A stretch of 64,000 bases of DNA from Linepithema humile (GCF_040581485.1 NC_090130.1:27877418-27941417); one strand, 5' to 3'; shown: positions 12,601 through 24,969, counted from the stretch's first letter. The notes: generated by a model from the sequence alone, not told the origin. Numbers and translations are program-made.

Positions 12601-15600
12601 GGAGAGCGCGGCGGAAATTTTCTGTTTTCGAAGGAATGGCAAGATGCGCGGAATGCCGAAATGACGAAGCGGAATGTGTCGAGATGTTCGCGTTGGCGCG
12701 AGAACAAGGCCGACGGAATGACGGAAGAAGTACGACTTCTCGGCGACGATCCCTGTAGAAAACAACGACGCACGACTTGGGGCTCGTCTTCTCGGTCGCG
12801 AAACGTCGCGGAAATCCGTGTCATTACTTATCGCTCGATATTCAGCTTCGGTCGAGAGCTGCTGACGCCGTGACCAATGACCGGATGTCGCGTGGACGGA
12901 TAGTAGACGTAAATCGACCCCGTCCGGAAAACATTTGACCGTCGTGGCTGACGTCGTCGGTAGAAGTTCCGGCAGAAGTCACTAGATGCGCGTCGTCAGT
13001 GACGAATTAAGACATGAAGGCACCGGGAATAAATACAAATTCTGGTAAACAAATTTCGGAGCTGTTCTTAACTAATCTAATCATCAATAACAATAGACAA
13101 ATAACTAAAAAATTTGTCCGTAAAACGTACATTACAAAAAATGTACTCGCTATCGACTAATATTATCAGTCTCGCAATCAGCCCATTATTATCACTTATT
13201 ATTCTTACATGTTTCATATCGAAAATTTTAATACAAAATTTTTAATTAATCAGAATTTTTAAGTAATTTTCAGGAAAGCAACAAGTTATTGATTTTATTT
13301 TACTTATATTCGAAGTGATGTTGAAGATTTAAAAATAACAAAGTGTTGAATCAATATTAAATATTCTGTATATTTTTAATATTATTTTTAGGCAATTTTA
13401 AGAATTTCAAGAATTAAAATAATTGTAAATGAATTGCTTTTAACATTGTAAGAAACGCGTGGCTCTAGATAATGCCTTATATGTCCGTAGGGAAATCCAC
13501 TCCTGAAACGCAGTGGTTGTGAATACGTATCAGTCGGGAGCATTGTTGGCACTATGAGCGCTGCACTCGGATCAAACGTTATTTACGTAGTTTTATCCGC
13601 CTTCACTCTCGATCCGCTTGGTACATATAGGGTGTTTCTTAACACGTGATCAACTGTTTTTACCAAAAAACAACTGAAATGATGCATCAAGAGACACCCT
13701 GTATATATACAGAATGTTACTGAGCATTTTGCTGTATTTATTCTGCTATTATTCAGCTTGTTTCATGCTTTCTGGTTAAAGACAACATATGTTCTGTATA
13801 TTTCTGACCACATGTCTTCTGTTTCAAGTCTGTTTTGAATGCTCCAATAAGATTTAGCAAATGTTCAGTAACAGTTTAAAACAGAATAAATGCATATTTA
13901 AAACACAAATGCTTATTTTTCACGTGACATACACAATATTAATATGAAATAATATGAATAATAAAACTAAGTTTTCTAATGCAGGTTAGATACAATGCAA
14001 AAGGTTTGATCTTGTATTGTATATTATTGATGAAATAAAATAAGAAGGATAATGAAATACGATTTCAGAATTACATAGCACGAGTACTCGTTTCGTAGTA
14101 TTGAATTAAAAATTCAATTACAAGATCAAGCTTTTTGCATCACTACATGTATTACGTATATACATTCTGCGTGTAACAATGACGTCAATCTTTTACCGTG
14201 AGACCAAGAATGTGTTCTTCTTTCATTTTTGAATCACGTCTGGTTTAAGAATGCGCAGCTAAGTTGATGGTTTATTGCAGTTTCCCGTAGGCAGAATTCA
14301 TAGGCATTTGAAAAACAGGACTACGAGTCATGGTCGAGTAGGCGCTACTGCGGCAGTATACAGTGCGGCCATTTTGGAATACCTTACAGCCGAGGTGAGC
14401 ATATGTGTGTGAGAGAGAGGGAAGAAATAGAGAGAGAAAGAGAGAGAGAAACAAGAGAGGCAGAATACGACAGATTGTAACTGATACTGAAACTGAGGCT
14501 GTATTAAATTTTGAATAATATTCTACCAGATGAATACATCATGTATACATCATACAAAGAATAATAACAACAGACAGAATTAAAATAAAAAGAAGCATGC
14601 ATATAAATAAAAATGACTGAAACCGGTCAAAGAAGGAAAACAGAAATTTATAGATGGTGAATAGCCAATATTACAAATGATAACGATAAAATGCGTAGTT
14701 TTATAGATAGGATCAAAAGTTAATTACAGAAAATATTAGAATATTCTATATTAGAATATATTATTTTGATTATTACTTCTCAATGCTTTTGCAAACATTA
14801 AATACTATCAATAATTAATCATTAAATTATATTTAGTATTATTATATTTAATTATTAATTCAATGTAGATAAGCACTCTTGAATTGAATATAAATTTATA
14901 GTAATTATATTATCTGCAATGTAGATGTGTTTAATAATTAAATATTAATATCTAATAATGTGTTCGCACAAGAGGAAAGAGAAAAACAAAGGAATCACAA
15001 ACAATGAATAGATAGAAAAAAGAAAACAGAAGGGGATAGGTAAGAGAGAGACAAGAGAGAGGGGTAAAGTTCAGGCGCGATAAAGAACCGTTATACATCG
15101 CAGTGTTACGAGTGCTGAGGGCGTTACAATAGTTAAAATAATATGGCTAACTTTCCCGCCTTTATTTTGAAAACATTATATGTACGGATCGATTAAAAAT
15201 GTTTAATATTAAAGTGTTATATATATATTTGTGAATAAATAGTTAGACAAGCTATTGCGATAAAGAAGAAAGTTGTATAAATAAATGTCGATTAATAGGT
15301 AAATTGTCTTACAACAATATCACAACTTTCATTTATTAATGAAAATGTGAATTAAAGAATAGCAAGAATAATGTTACGCAAGAATCTTGATTAATAATTA
15401 GGCAGTGCCAAAAATATTTTTAAATTGGTTTTATTTTTACATTGTAAATTATGCTGACTTATAGTTTAATAATTTTATTTTTTTTACTCAGGTGTTAGAG
15501 TTGGCGGGCAATGCATCAAAGGATCTGAAAGTAAAACGTATCACACCTAGACATTTGCAACTTGCCATTCGTGGTGATGAAGAATTAGATAGTCTCATTA

Positions 15601-15818
15601 AGGCAACTATTGCGGGAGGAGGTACGTTTCTTTTTATCATAATCGTTTTTATAACTTATAAGTATTATTATATTATAGTCTGTAATTGTCTCAATTTTTC
15701 ATACAACTGATGTGAATGCGAAAAACAAGTTGTACATATAAATGATTTGATTGCAGGTGTCATTCCACATATCCACAAATCGCTTATTGGCAAGAAGGGT
15801 TCACAGAAACCAGCATAA
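9643..15818 (+). CDS. H2A.Z: Histone H2A variant H2A.Z (H2A.V)
   Basis: Exons are 9643-9645, 9791-9868, 14281-14394, 15492-15621 and 15757-15818, giving 387 nt and 128 aa. All introns are GT-AG. The first exon contributes only the ATG, spliced at a strong donor GTGAGT. The protein shows the H2A.Z signatures: a Lys/Gly-rich N-tail (residues 2-20), the FPVGRIHR block from residue 28, the [18 protein letters not shown] helix (about 48-65), the [10 protein letters not shown] segment and the RGDEELD acidic patch. It replaces canonical H2A in nucleosomes around promoters, and its incorporation by SWR1/Tip60-type complexes affects transcription and heterochromatin. The C-terminus ends after GKKGSQKPA. 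Unlike fly H2Av, it lacks the terminal SQ-acidic-hydrophobic damage phosphorylation motif, so it resembles pure H2A.Z at 128 aa. Intron 2 is unusually large (4.4 kb). Having introns and poly(A) signals fits a replication-independent variant. Confidence 0.97.
9869..14280 (+). other. 4.4 kb second intron of H2A.Z
   Basis: This intron separates residues 27 and 28. It includes two CpG-rich patches, about 9960-10860 and 12230-13020, and an AG-rich stretch at about 12430-12530. The rest is AT-rich DNA. The patches may be internal regulatory elements or promoters. The ORFs in them, including an Arg/Ser-rich one on the minus strand at 12336-12824, look like composition artefacts. A small repeat with AGGGTGT ends lies at 13626-13705. 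Confidence 0.6.
13626..13705. mobile_element. 80-bp element with short inverted ends (MITE-like remnant)
   Basis: The left end reads TATAGGGTGTTTCTT and the right end, reverse-complemented, reads TATACAGGGTGTCTCTT, giving inverted ends of about 16 bp around an unrelated core. The end motif resembles that of the element at 24970-25217. The family is not identified. Confidence 0.4.
14404..14458. repeat. AG-rich simple repeat in H2A.Z intron 3
   Basis: An imperfect GAGA repeat starts about ten bases inside intron 3, just after the donor at 14395. It is a purine-rich low-complexity tract and no function is proven. Confidence 0.65.
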
Positions 15819-15973
15819 TTTAGCGATAATTGACAATTGAACATTTTAAGATTCGTGGGTAAATGGGAGAAGGAGAAAGAAGCGGTGGAATGTTTGTTGA
15901 CAAAGTGTACCTAGGTTACTAAATCAATGGCGAGACTGGCGTGATATATACATAGGATATATATAGATATATA

Positions 15974-15979
15974 AATAAA
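15974..15979 (+). terminator. Proximal H2A.Z poly(A) signal
   Basis: AATAAA about 155 nt after the stop codon, in an AT-rich context. Confidence 0.45.
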
Positions 15980-16364
15980 ACAGATAATGATATAATTTAA
16001 TATAGGTAAAAGTAAGAGATAAAAAAAAACAAATGTTCTTTACACAATTGGCAAACGGGTAAGACAGGGAAAGAGAGACTTTTAGGCCGAGCATAGAAAA
16101 TTCTTAGTGAGTTGCGAGCGATGCGTTATAGCATGGCTCACTCGAGACGACGGCAGTCTTTGGTACGGTTTGCAATTTACAAGCATTGTGAAAATATCGG
16201 AAGTACTTTTCGACGTATATAATAGACGGCTTACTCTTGTAGTGTTTTGCGGTAAAACATCTAATAAAGGACAATGATATTTCAGAGGTATTCTATATTG
16301 GTTACACAAAATATAATAGGAAAGGGGGCTTTATATCTGTCAATCCCCCTTTTGGATTATTAGA

Positions 16365-16370
16365 AATAAA
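16365..16370 (+). terminator. Distal H2A.Z poly(A) signal
   Basis: AATAAA about 550 nt after the stop, followed by T-rich sequence at about 16385-16415. It is an alternative to the proximal signal. Confidence 0.4.
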
Positions 16371-16390
16371 TAACAAACCTCTACTGTATT

Positions 16391-17880
16391 TTTATCTTGT
16401 TTCCATTTTCACCGCTGCTATTTACTGTGGTAAATTGTCTATTATATAAGTCACAAAAGTATCAGAAGACGTGTGAAAGCGTTTTTACTTACCATGTTTA
16501 AGTATTTATCATATATCGAAGATAAAACTATAAATTTTTTCACCGAATCGCCGTCGCTTGATTTAGCTTTTTCATTTTGCTTTTAACCCGTCACGTATCG
16601 TCAAATACATATTTTATTAACTTGTCTCTAAACAACACCGCTCTTGTTTCATTATAAGACATATGCAATGTGCGCAATTTAATTCATTTATTGTTCACAC
16701 GAATTCAATTATACTCTACATTTATTGCATACACTTATCAGCGTATGTAACTCTAATACACATGTTATGATTTTCTTTTTGTAAAATTTGTCATAATGGA
16801 AAACGGACGCAGAGCGGATATTTATTCATATGACTTTCGATATTAGTTTTTGATTCGAATGGCCAAATACATATAGAAATATATAACGAAGTTTCGAGTC
16901 TTCGATCTGCTTGTTAAACGTATAAATCTTTTTGTATTTTCACAATTTCTTGCGTTTTTCTCTTGTCAGAATCATAACAATTATAAAATTCTGAAAGTTT
17001 TGAAAATTATATTTACTTAAATATATGATTCGGTTGTACATAGCGTTTTTGTAATTGACAGATAAAAATTTTGCTTTGACATGATGTCAAAGCAAATATT
17101 TAATTTTGCAATTTAAAATTTGAGATTTTTAAATTAAACGAGTTTTGTTTCGGTGAAATCAGATTGTAGAATGCTTAATTCTATTACGGATTAAGTATTC
17201 ATAATAATAATAGCGAAGACTGACTTCGGTTCTTGTAAAATAACTTGAAATAGATTTAGAAATGGCTCGAAGTATCCGAAAGTTTATTTATACGTGTAAA
17301 GACATCCTGATGTCTATTTGCGCTCCACATTTTTCTTTTACTTTAATATTCATCACTTCTTCGTTATATATATAATTTGACATAATTTTTATTGTACTTT
17401 ACTACGGTATTACATGGTACATTAAACACCAGCCATATGTAAAACGTTCATTTTCATAATAAAGATAAATTTTATTATTAAACTGTTTTCATATGTGTGG
17501 AAATCATAAATTTATTATATTTTATATGAGAACTTTGTTTATATATATATATAGAAAAATATAGAGCTTATTCTTTATAAAAAGAAAAGAAGTCATGTAT
17601 TTATTTCGACAAGATATTCAATATACTTATTCAAAAAAATAGTATAATCAAGAGACAAAATTACAAGCTTGGTATTTGTACAATTGGATTGAATATTTAT
17701 ACAAGCATCTTAGAATAACATGAGTAAAAAATGAAGAAAAAAAGATCTATTCTCGTGGGACATGTGTCATCCACGTAATCAATTTTGCAAATAGATCCCA
17801 GTTCCATTCGATAGAATATCAAATTAACGTATCAAAGTAAAATATGAATATATATACGTGAAATGTTATCGCCGGCAAAA
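16391..17880. other. AT-rich intergenic region downstream of H2A.Z
   Basis: No ORF or RNA gene is supported. It contains a perfect 13-bp-arm palindrome at 17070-17096 and several TATATA runs. It ends at an abrupt rise in CpG density at about 17875. Confidence 0.5.
17070..17096. repeat. Perfect 27-nt palindrome (13-bp arms, one-base centre)
   Basis: TTTGCTTTGACAT and its exact reverse complement are separated by a single G. It could be a protein-binding palindrome or the relic of a small foldback. No neighbours explain it. Confidence 0.7.
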
Positions 17881-18800
17881 CTACACGGCCCTGGCTGTGT
17901 AAGCTCGATATACGTGCGCTGTCGCCATCTGGTGTGAGCGGTATTCCAAGTCTCTGAGGTCCCCGCCGACGGCTCTTTCGACGAGCTGTTCACCGGCAAG
18001 TTGGGTGAAGGGAGTCGAAGGGAGCGCTCACGCCATTCTCGAATACAAGCGAGACGAAGAGAGGGTCAGAGCTCCCCACTCGCGCGACGGCGCGGCGCTC
18101 AGAATCGCAGTTACCTTTCACGAGAACGGTCGGGTCGGTGGTCGGTCGCTCGCCCGCTCGGGGCTGGAGCAACGTTTACGTTTCGCGATTGCCAAGTTCT
18201 CATCCGAATCACTCCGGAAATTCTCTCGTCGCCGCCCGGTGAGTTGTTTAGTAAGAGCCGTTTGCGATACGCACGCACGCATCTCTCTGACCTTTCGTTC
18301 CGTCATTACGAAAGCGATCCGGGCACACGGTTCACGGTGAGAGGTTGCGTGGTACAGGAGCGAGAATGTGCATCCCGCTGGACGCGTAAATCCTTCGGTC
18401 TCGTCCGCATCTCGCGCAGTAGAGAGAGATGTAGAAAGAGACGGGCGTGCGTCTCGTCGCGTGATTCGAAAATGGTTGTTTCAAAAAATCGCTCACCGCT
18501 CTGAATGCACGTCTTTTTCGCCTATCTTGCATGACGTTGCCGGTGTTTATGTCGCTGCATCCAAATTAAACGCGCGCGCGTGCTTTGTCTCGCCGGTGAT
18601 CCTTGCTCGCGACTAGTGCTAGCCGTGCACGAGATCTCGCATGAGATCTCCGATAAAAATATTTAAGGAAAACGTTTATCGTTCTGTCTTCTACCTGTAC
18701 GCTGTTCGTATTCGACTACCTGACGTGTTCGACTACGGACAAGACGAACGAAACCGTCACAGTCAGCCTCTGTTTACGTGCGATTGCTTCATCCAGGTGA
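17880..18800 (+). promoter_or_regulatory. CpG-rich promoter-like region with candidate noncoding first exon(s)
   Basis: A sharp CpG-rich island follows AT-rich DNA. It contains a CTCF-like site (17921-17933) and several good + strand donors: GTGAGT after 18238, GTGAGA after 18340 and GTGATT after about 18796. No coding frame is convincing; the 167-codon ORF from 18001 is Arg/Ser-rich and has no domain. The best reading is a promoter and untranslated first exon(s) of a gene transcribed to the right. The downstream coding exons may include 57419-57460, but that link is unproven. Confidence 0.35.
17921..17933 (-). promoter_or_regulatory. CTCF-like motif
   Basis: On the minus strand the sequence reads ACCAGATGGCGA, close to the insect CTCF core AGATGGCGC. 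It lies at the start of the CpG island between H2A.Z and the gene-poor region, a fitting place for an insulator. This is a motif match only. Confidence 0.28.
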
Positions 18801-20040
18801 TTCGTTCAGCATTTTGAAAGTGTGTTATAGTAATCTTTTAATAGTAACAATAATTTGGAAACGCGTATTTACTCCTAATTCTGATTTCTCTCGTTTTCTA
18901 ATGTTGTTTACGTTGATGTTTATGTTGACAACTTTTTTTGAATTTGAGTTGATATTTATGAATAATAAAAGTGCAATTTCGAATGTTTTTTTGAAAAAAG
19001 AAGTAATTGAATAATTCATTTGTATCTTGATTTTGTTAGTTTGTTTTGGATGGTTGGTGACAAAAATAATATTCTTATTAAATCTAATTTAATTATTCTA
19101 GCTTATTACATAAAATATACACATTATCGTTTGGCAGTATTTTTTTTATGAAATTATATTATTGAAATTATTGATATTAACAGATTAATAATTAATGAAA
19201 GAGACATTAAATACTCTACTGAATTTTGTAAATATGAAAAATATATTGATGCTCTCTTAGATGCTTGCTTAGATAAGTAATAAATATTTTATAATATATT
19301 ATGACAAAATTTGCTTTTCCGCTTTTAAAATAATGATATTTATTACGATATTTGTGGATAAAAATATTTAAGAATGAATAATATTTACTTGGCACTTTAA
19401 TGTCGAATGCAACAAATCAATTTATCGTACAGTTGCTTAAATTTCATCTAATTATGTCTATAACCTCAAACGATTATTTATTAATAACCCTGAATAGTTA
19501 GGATTCATGAACACGTGCGTATAATTATAATTGCATCGTAGCACAGATAAAGGAACGTAATTACGGACGCCTACCTTCGTATTTAACGAATTGAGTAAAT
19601 CAAAGTACACGAAGTCTTCGCTTAATTGACTCGATCTTTTAGGAACGTAATCGAAAGCAAGTAATTTAATAAAAGCGTAATTTCTTTAGTTTCTAAATCC
19701 TTCGAGTGCCATATTATCTTCAGTTACCGATATTTAACGTACCACAAAACGAAACTAGAATTAAATTAGTAAATATATTTATTTTATTGAGATAAATTTT
19801 GTTGATTACAAATGAGATAAATAATTTAATCTTTGTATCTATATTTTCATATGCTTCTTGTTATATATATATATTATATTATATATAAATAATAAGAAAA
19901 TGTCAATTTCTTAAAGTATGCGTAACATTAAGCAGAAAAATCACGACACACACGTCGCGTTTACTAGGCGTTTACTACAAAATTCGATTTGAATTTTCTC
20001 AATGTCGCGCAATTTTTTAATTGGTCGCGAGAAATCGCGG
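18801..20040. other. AT-rich noncoding stretch
   Basis: No exon, repeat or RNA gene can be supported. There is a TATATA run near 19865-19890 and otherwise plain AT-rich DNA. Confidence 0.5.
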
Positions 20041-20285
20041 CTAACTTAACTCGAGTAAGGATTGCCGTCGGGTCGACATTCGTGTTTCGTTTCGCGACCG
20101 GTGTTCTCTCGTCCCATTTGGAACGAAGAAAAACGTCTTCTGTTTCGAAGGCTGGTGCGTGCCGCCGCCGTTCGAATCCCTGGCATGGAATGATCTGCTT
20201 GCCGTGACTCTTCCCACGCAGAACGACTGGCCGAGGACTCTTCGAGGATGACGGGCAGACACGCGGAACGAGCCGTTGCTGTTCG
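20041..20285 (+). other. Candidate first exon of an unidentified gene
   Basis: A GC-rich island ends at 20285 with a strong donor, TTCG followed by GTGAGT. An ATG at 20248 opens 12 codons plus two bases before the donor, and an in-frame TGA lies upstream at 20191. The exon therefore ends in phase 2. A 42-nt candidate exon at 57419 stays open when entered in that phase. The short encoded stretch is not recognisable. It could equally be a noncoding first exon whose ATG is not used. Confidence 0.25.
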
Positions 20286-20514
20286 GTGAGTCTGTTTTCA
20301 TTTTCGCAAAATGGCAGCATCAAAACTGTGTTTGCAGTGATGCAGCAAAAATGATTGTTTTAAGTCTAAATGTTTTAGCTGTAGTTTCTTATATTTCTGA
20401 CATTGAAAATAATAAGATAATAAATATAAGAAATAAAATAATATATTTAAATTTTTAAGAGAAAAGAGAAACAAAATATAGAATAAACAAATAAAACGAA
20501 GAGATATATTGGCC

Positions 20515-20809
20515 AATTCATATATAATATATTAAATTTAAAATATTGATCCAAGAATATGGAGGCACAAATGCAGGACAGTTAGACTGTCAATTTCGAA
20601 TTTGTACTAGCATTTATACTTTTTCGCGATTATTTTTGTATAGAAGACAATAAATGCATTTATTTTCAGTGTTACACTCCACATGTGTAACACTTAACCT
20701 ATATAATAAAAATTAGTAGGTATGTGAAATCGTGTTCTGTATCCCTCTCCATTTTTATCAGAAAAAATATCTGGATCAATATTTTAAATTTAATATATTA
20801 TATACAATT
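20515..20809. mobile_element. 295-bp element with 38-bp inverted repeats (MITE/foldback-like)
   Basis: The left arm (20515-20553) and right arm (20772-20809) are reverse complements with about two differences, around a core of about 218 bp. A second small perfect hairpin, 10-bp arms with a 7-base loop, lies inside it at 20668-20694. There is no coding capacity and no clear target-site duplication. The AT-rich arms keep the family unknown. Confidence 0.55.
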
Positions 20810-23800
20810 TTATGTATTGACGAATATCATTTTCTTGTGGATTTTATATCGCTTCCACATCCTTATGTATGATAATTTTTTAGCAAAATTTACCCAAGTC
20901 TATATATTTGATAGACAACATTTGATTTTTGTTTAAAATATATCAAGTGTGTTATATTTAAAATGCGAATCAATTATCAGTTATTTTTATATATTTCTAA
21001 ACTCAAATTTTTCAGTTTTATTATGGTAAATTTTTTAGATAAATAGAAAAAATTTTAATATAAAAATATTGAAACCATTATTTTTTGAACTATAAGCGAT
21101 TGAAAGGGCTTTTTAATGAACTTTTAGAAAATTAAATAGATAAAATAACAGTCTGTTTTTCATTTAATTTTCAATGTATTTTAAAAGAACTTTAGTTTGA
21201 TTATTAGTGGCCGATATTTAATATTGAAAACTCGACAGTTGTGACAAATAATAACCTCTCGACATTTTCACTGAGCAAAAGTCAATTTTATATGTATTAC
21301 CGGAAATACTTATCGTAAATTGATCCAATGAAAATGGGACAGTATATATTTTTCATGTAGATCACTTTGATTCTGAATCGTGTACTTTATTTATGTTTAC
21401 TAATTTTCTCCACTGTGAAGCACTGTGGTTTCGACTTGAATATTAATATTTATTTGCTGTTTAATTTGTGAGGCGGAAAAATGAGAAATTTTTTTTATTT
21501 TTTATAGTGGATATATATACATTAATGAAACTTGCTGACATAAAATTTACCTAAATTAAAAAAATACAATTTTGTATCCAAGTGTTGCCATGCATAATGG
21601 ATAATTGAAACACATCTATAACGGTGTTAACAGAGATTTTTAAATAATACATTTAAAATATTGCCAACGAGTAAAAAATCTGATATTTTTTATTTTAGTT
21701 TGAACAACATCGTTCTTGCTTTTTCTGCGAGTAGCGTAATATCATAATGACATAACGACGTGCTATAACTATTTTTAACTTTGTAACCCTTTTTATTGAT
21801 CTTTTCGCGTCAATTGCTGTCAATTACCATTAGCAACTCTATCGTAAAGACTCTTTTATGATATTACGCGTAAAATTTCAGTTTTTGCGGTGATAAATCA
21901 ACCGAATATACAACATAAACTTGTGGAAGACTGTCTTTTCAAAATGCGTATCTACCAACGACAAAATCTTGTTACACGGACGCACGGGCCCGTAATATTG
22001 TTAATGCAAAGTTTCGCCGGTCACGAACGCCTTACTCAATTCGGCTTGTTTTCGCGCGCACGCGGATGTAACATTTCGCTGGGAGCAATTACGGAACTCT
22101 AAGTTCGCCTCGCGAGCAGTCGCGATAATGAACCGGGATCGCCGTGCGGTCTCCCGGTGCAACATTGTGTATATGCCGCCATTTCGAGAGCATCGCGCGC
22201 GTTAACCCTTGAAATAGTAATGGTACATATAACGGAAAGTGATGTAAAGTATCCTCATTCTCGTAATTACTATTTCTCCCTTTCGTGCCTAATGATTTAT
22301 ACACGAACTTCTTATACAATTTGAACTAGTTTTGCAAAAGTTTCTGCAATGGTATTAAAGAAACCATAATTTCATTCAGTATTTTTTACCTTACGTAAAT
22401 AAGTTGTTTCAAAATACGTATCTATGCCACTTGTTATTAAAGAAAGCCGCAGTGTTTTATTCGGTCTGTTGGAAAGCACTTTTGTATATAAAACAATGTA
22501 GAAAAAACGAACATACCCACAAAAGTATTTTAAAAAGTTACCGCTACGTTGTAATGGATATAAACAATGTCACGCGATCGTAGCCTTCTCGTCGTGCGTA
22601 GTAATTAGGTAAAATAACAGGAGAGCGTATCGCTTGAGCGCAGCCGCTTGTTTTTCGACGCTGCGCCTGGGGATTTTATATTTTATACTGAGGAGGGTGT
22701 CAATATTTGCTCGGTTGCATTTCGGCAGCATGCTCGCCGAGGTATAAGCAAAGGTTACACACAGGGTTATTGCAGCAGCGCAATATTCCTACCGCAGCCC
22801 ATTGTTTGCCGATCGCGTCCTCGTTTACCACCCATTGATTTTAAAACACGCGTAAACGGCGTTGCGGCGTACGTACGTGTCGGCCGATTTTCGACCTTTG
22901 AGCAATGGCACGACCTCTCCACGCGAAAACAAATACGCTAGATCGATGGTGTTGCAATATTTTTTCAATTTTTTTCACGACAGGACGACGCTTCGCGAAT
23001 GTTTTTCGGGTATTCTGTCAAATTTCCCCTTCGATTTTTCCGTGTGATTTCAGATATTCTGTCGGATACGCGCACACTTGCGTCTGAGATTTATTTTTTA
23101 ATTCTTTGATACACACGCATCTAACTTGATATAACAGAATAATATGTAAACATGTTAAGAATTGAAATGAATTATCTGTATTTACCATTTTTCACGGAAT
23201 CCTTACTTTCAATTATTCATCAATTTAAATAAATAGGATTTTTCTCCCTATATTTTATCCTATATTGTCTTTCTTTCGTACGAAAGAGAATGGCAAGAGA
23301 TTTTGTATATACATAAAATTGCGAGAATGCGGAGGAGATTAAGGAGTGTTACACCACGGGTCTGCGAACCTTGTTGCTTTTCACGCGAGCGTTTGGCATA
23401 ACGGTTGCGTCTTGCCAACGTGTGAAAGTTACCGCTCGCGAATTAAAAATGGAGCAAAGTCGGAAGCGAAATCGCACGCTATGGCGAACGAGCGGCTTTG
23501 CTTTCGGCGTACTCATCACCACCGTTGTGAGGGAATCCGCGCATATCGCTTTATAAAGCCGTAGGAAACGGCTTTCCGAGAGAAATGCTCCGGCGCATCC
23601 GCGAGGCAATAATCGTTCCCGGAGAAGGAGAAGAGCGCTTCTCTCCAAGCGGAAAGTTCCCGGCACATTTTTCATTAAGCGCGCGAATCCTCGGATTTAA
23701 TTGAAACCGAATATCACAGTGAGACTTGAAATTTTGCCCTCCTCGTGTTGCCACTTCTCTTTCTTTTTCCTTACAATGATGCGATTCTTGCTTTAATGAG

Positions 23801-24969
23801 TACGTCGATAAAATCTCGCAAATATGCACCGTCGATCTCTTTTAGTCGATTCTTTCGAACACGTTAAAATCTCTTTTTTTTTTTAATGAGAAAAATTGAT
23901 TGAATTAAGCAACTTAATACAATATATACAATTTTAAGTTTACTTTGGTTGTTAATTATAAGACAAATTTTTGTATTCACGAATGTCATTTCAAGTGAAT
24001 TTATAAATTCGCAAGATCCAAGTGGAATTTTTTTCTATCGAAAGGTTAAAAAATTGTTTCTCACATTCCTTTCGTACTTTTCGTTATATGTCATCAACTT
24101 GCATCATCAGTTTCGTCATTGCGTAAATCATTAAGGTTCGTAGTTTGAAAAAATTTGGCATTCCGCGATCGGGTGACTTTGTCGTAACGATCTTTATTTT
24201 AACTCCAACCTACATCGTAACAGAGAGCTGGTATATTCCGCGTAATCTGAATACCGGTATTCGGCATGCAAGGTCGGTCGATCGTCACGAGGCGCTGGCG
24301 AACGCCGGTCGCGGTGAAAGTCTATTCCACGTAGAAGGGATCTCCCGGCCGTGTTCATGGAGGAATGAACACGGAATCGTTCTCAGAACGAAAGTCCTCG
24401 GGTCGGGAAACTTCAACCGACCTGCCACGAAAAAGTTGCGACTACTCAAAACACTGAATTTTCAAATATGAACTTTACACAAGAAGCGCTAGCACTTTTC
24501 GGAATCGTTGTGAAGTTTGTGCTCTTTTCTAAAGAGTTCTACACGAAGAGTACTGATTTTTTAAGAGAGTTTAACATATGTGAAATATATATTAACTTGG
24601 TTGGTTGAACTCGCTGGAAATCACTGCCTATTATAGTATCAATTCTGTTTGAGGGAAAAGTGCTCAGATGAATGCAGAAAGAGCGAATAAAACAGTTGAA
24701 ACTCAAAGTGCAACGATATTGAACTGGTTTCAATATGCGACAGTAAATATGCGATATTGAAAAAGCTCCACCGATCGCGCTATTTTGGTAACTTTCATGT
24801 GGTCAATCAGGATTGTTAATTATTAACGGAGTTAAAAAGTAATTAGTATGCTCATGATAAAGCTTTGTGAAATTGCAAAATATTAATGATCTATTCGCCG
24901 TGGCTGATTACCGCACATTTTTGAAGCTAATCAGAAATTTTATGCTGATAGTGAAATTTTACATGGGAA
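20810..24969. other. Noncoding stretch with CpG-rich patches
   Basis: CpG-rich patches occur at about 21960-22200, 22570-22950 and 23340-23660 within AT-rich DNA. ORFs there (up to 108 codons) have no recognised domain, homologous repeat or flanking splice signals. A perfect 10-bp-arm hairpin lies at 24349-24374. No gene is supported. Confidence 0.45.
24349..24374. repeat. Perfect hairpin, 10-bp arms with 6-base loop
   Basis: CCGTGTTCAT and ATGAACACGG flank GGAGGA. No terminator-like T run or gene end accompanies it, so a regulatory role is only speculative. Confidence 0.6.

Larger units (their letters stand above)
15819..16390 (+). other. H2A.Z 3' untranslated region
   Basis: The sequence after the TAA contains at least two AATAAA signals, at 15974-15979 and 16365-16370. 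The transcript may end at either. The absence of an obvious histone stem-loop before these signals fits a polyadenylated, replication-independent histone variant mRNA. Confidence 0.55.

Noticed and set aside
12336..12824. 162-codon minus-strand ORF
   Set aside because: It lies in an AG/CT-rich, CpG-rich part of an H2A.Z intron. The Ser/Arg/Leu-rich composition comes from the simple repeat, and other frames are also open.
18001..18504. 167-codon Arg-rich ORF
   Set aside because: CpG-island composition opens several frames on both strands and no domain is seen. A promoter or untranslated exon is more likely.
20160..20180. tRNA-like GTTCGAATCC
   Set aside because: No A box or cloverleaf pairing upstream. 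It lies in a CpG-rich candidate exon.
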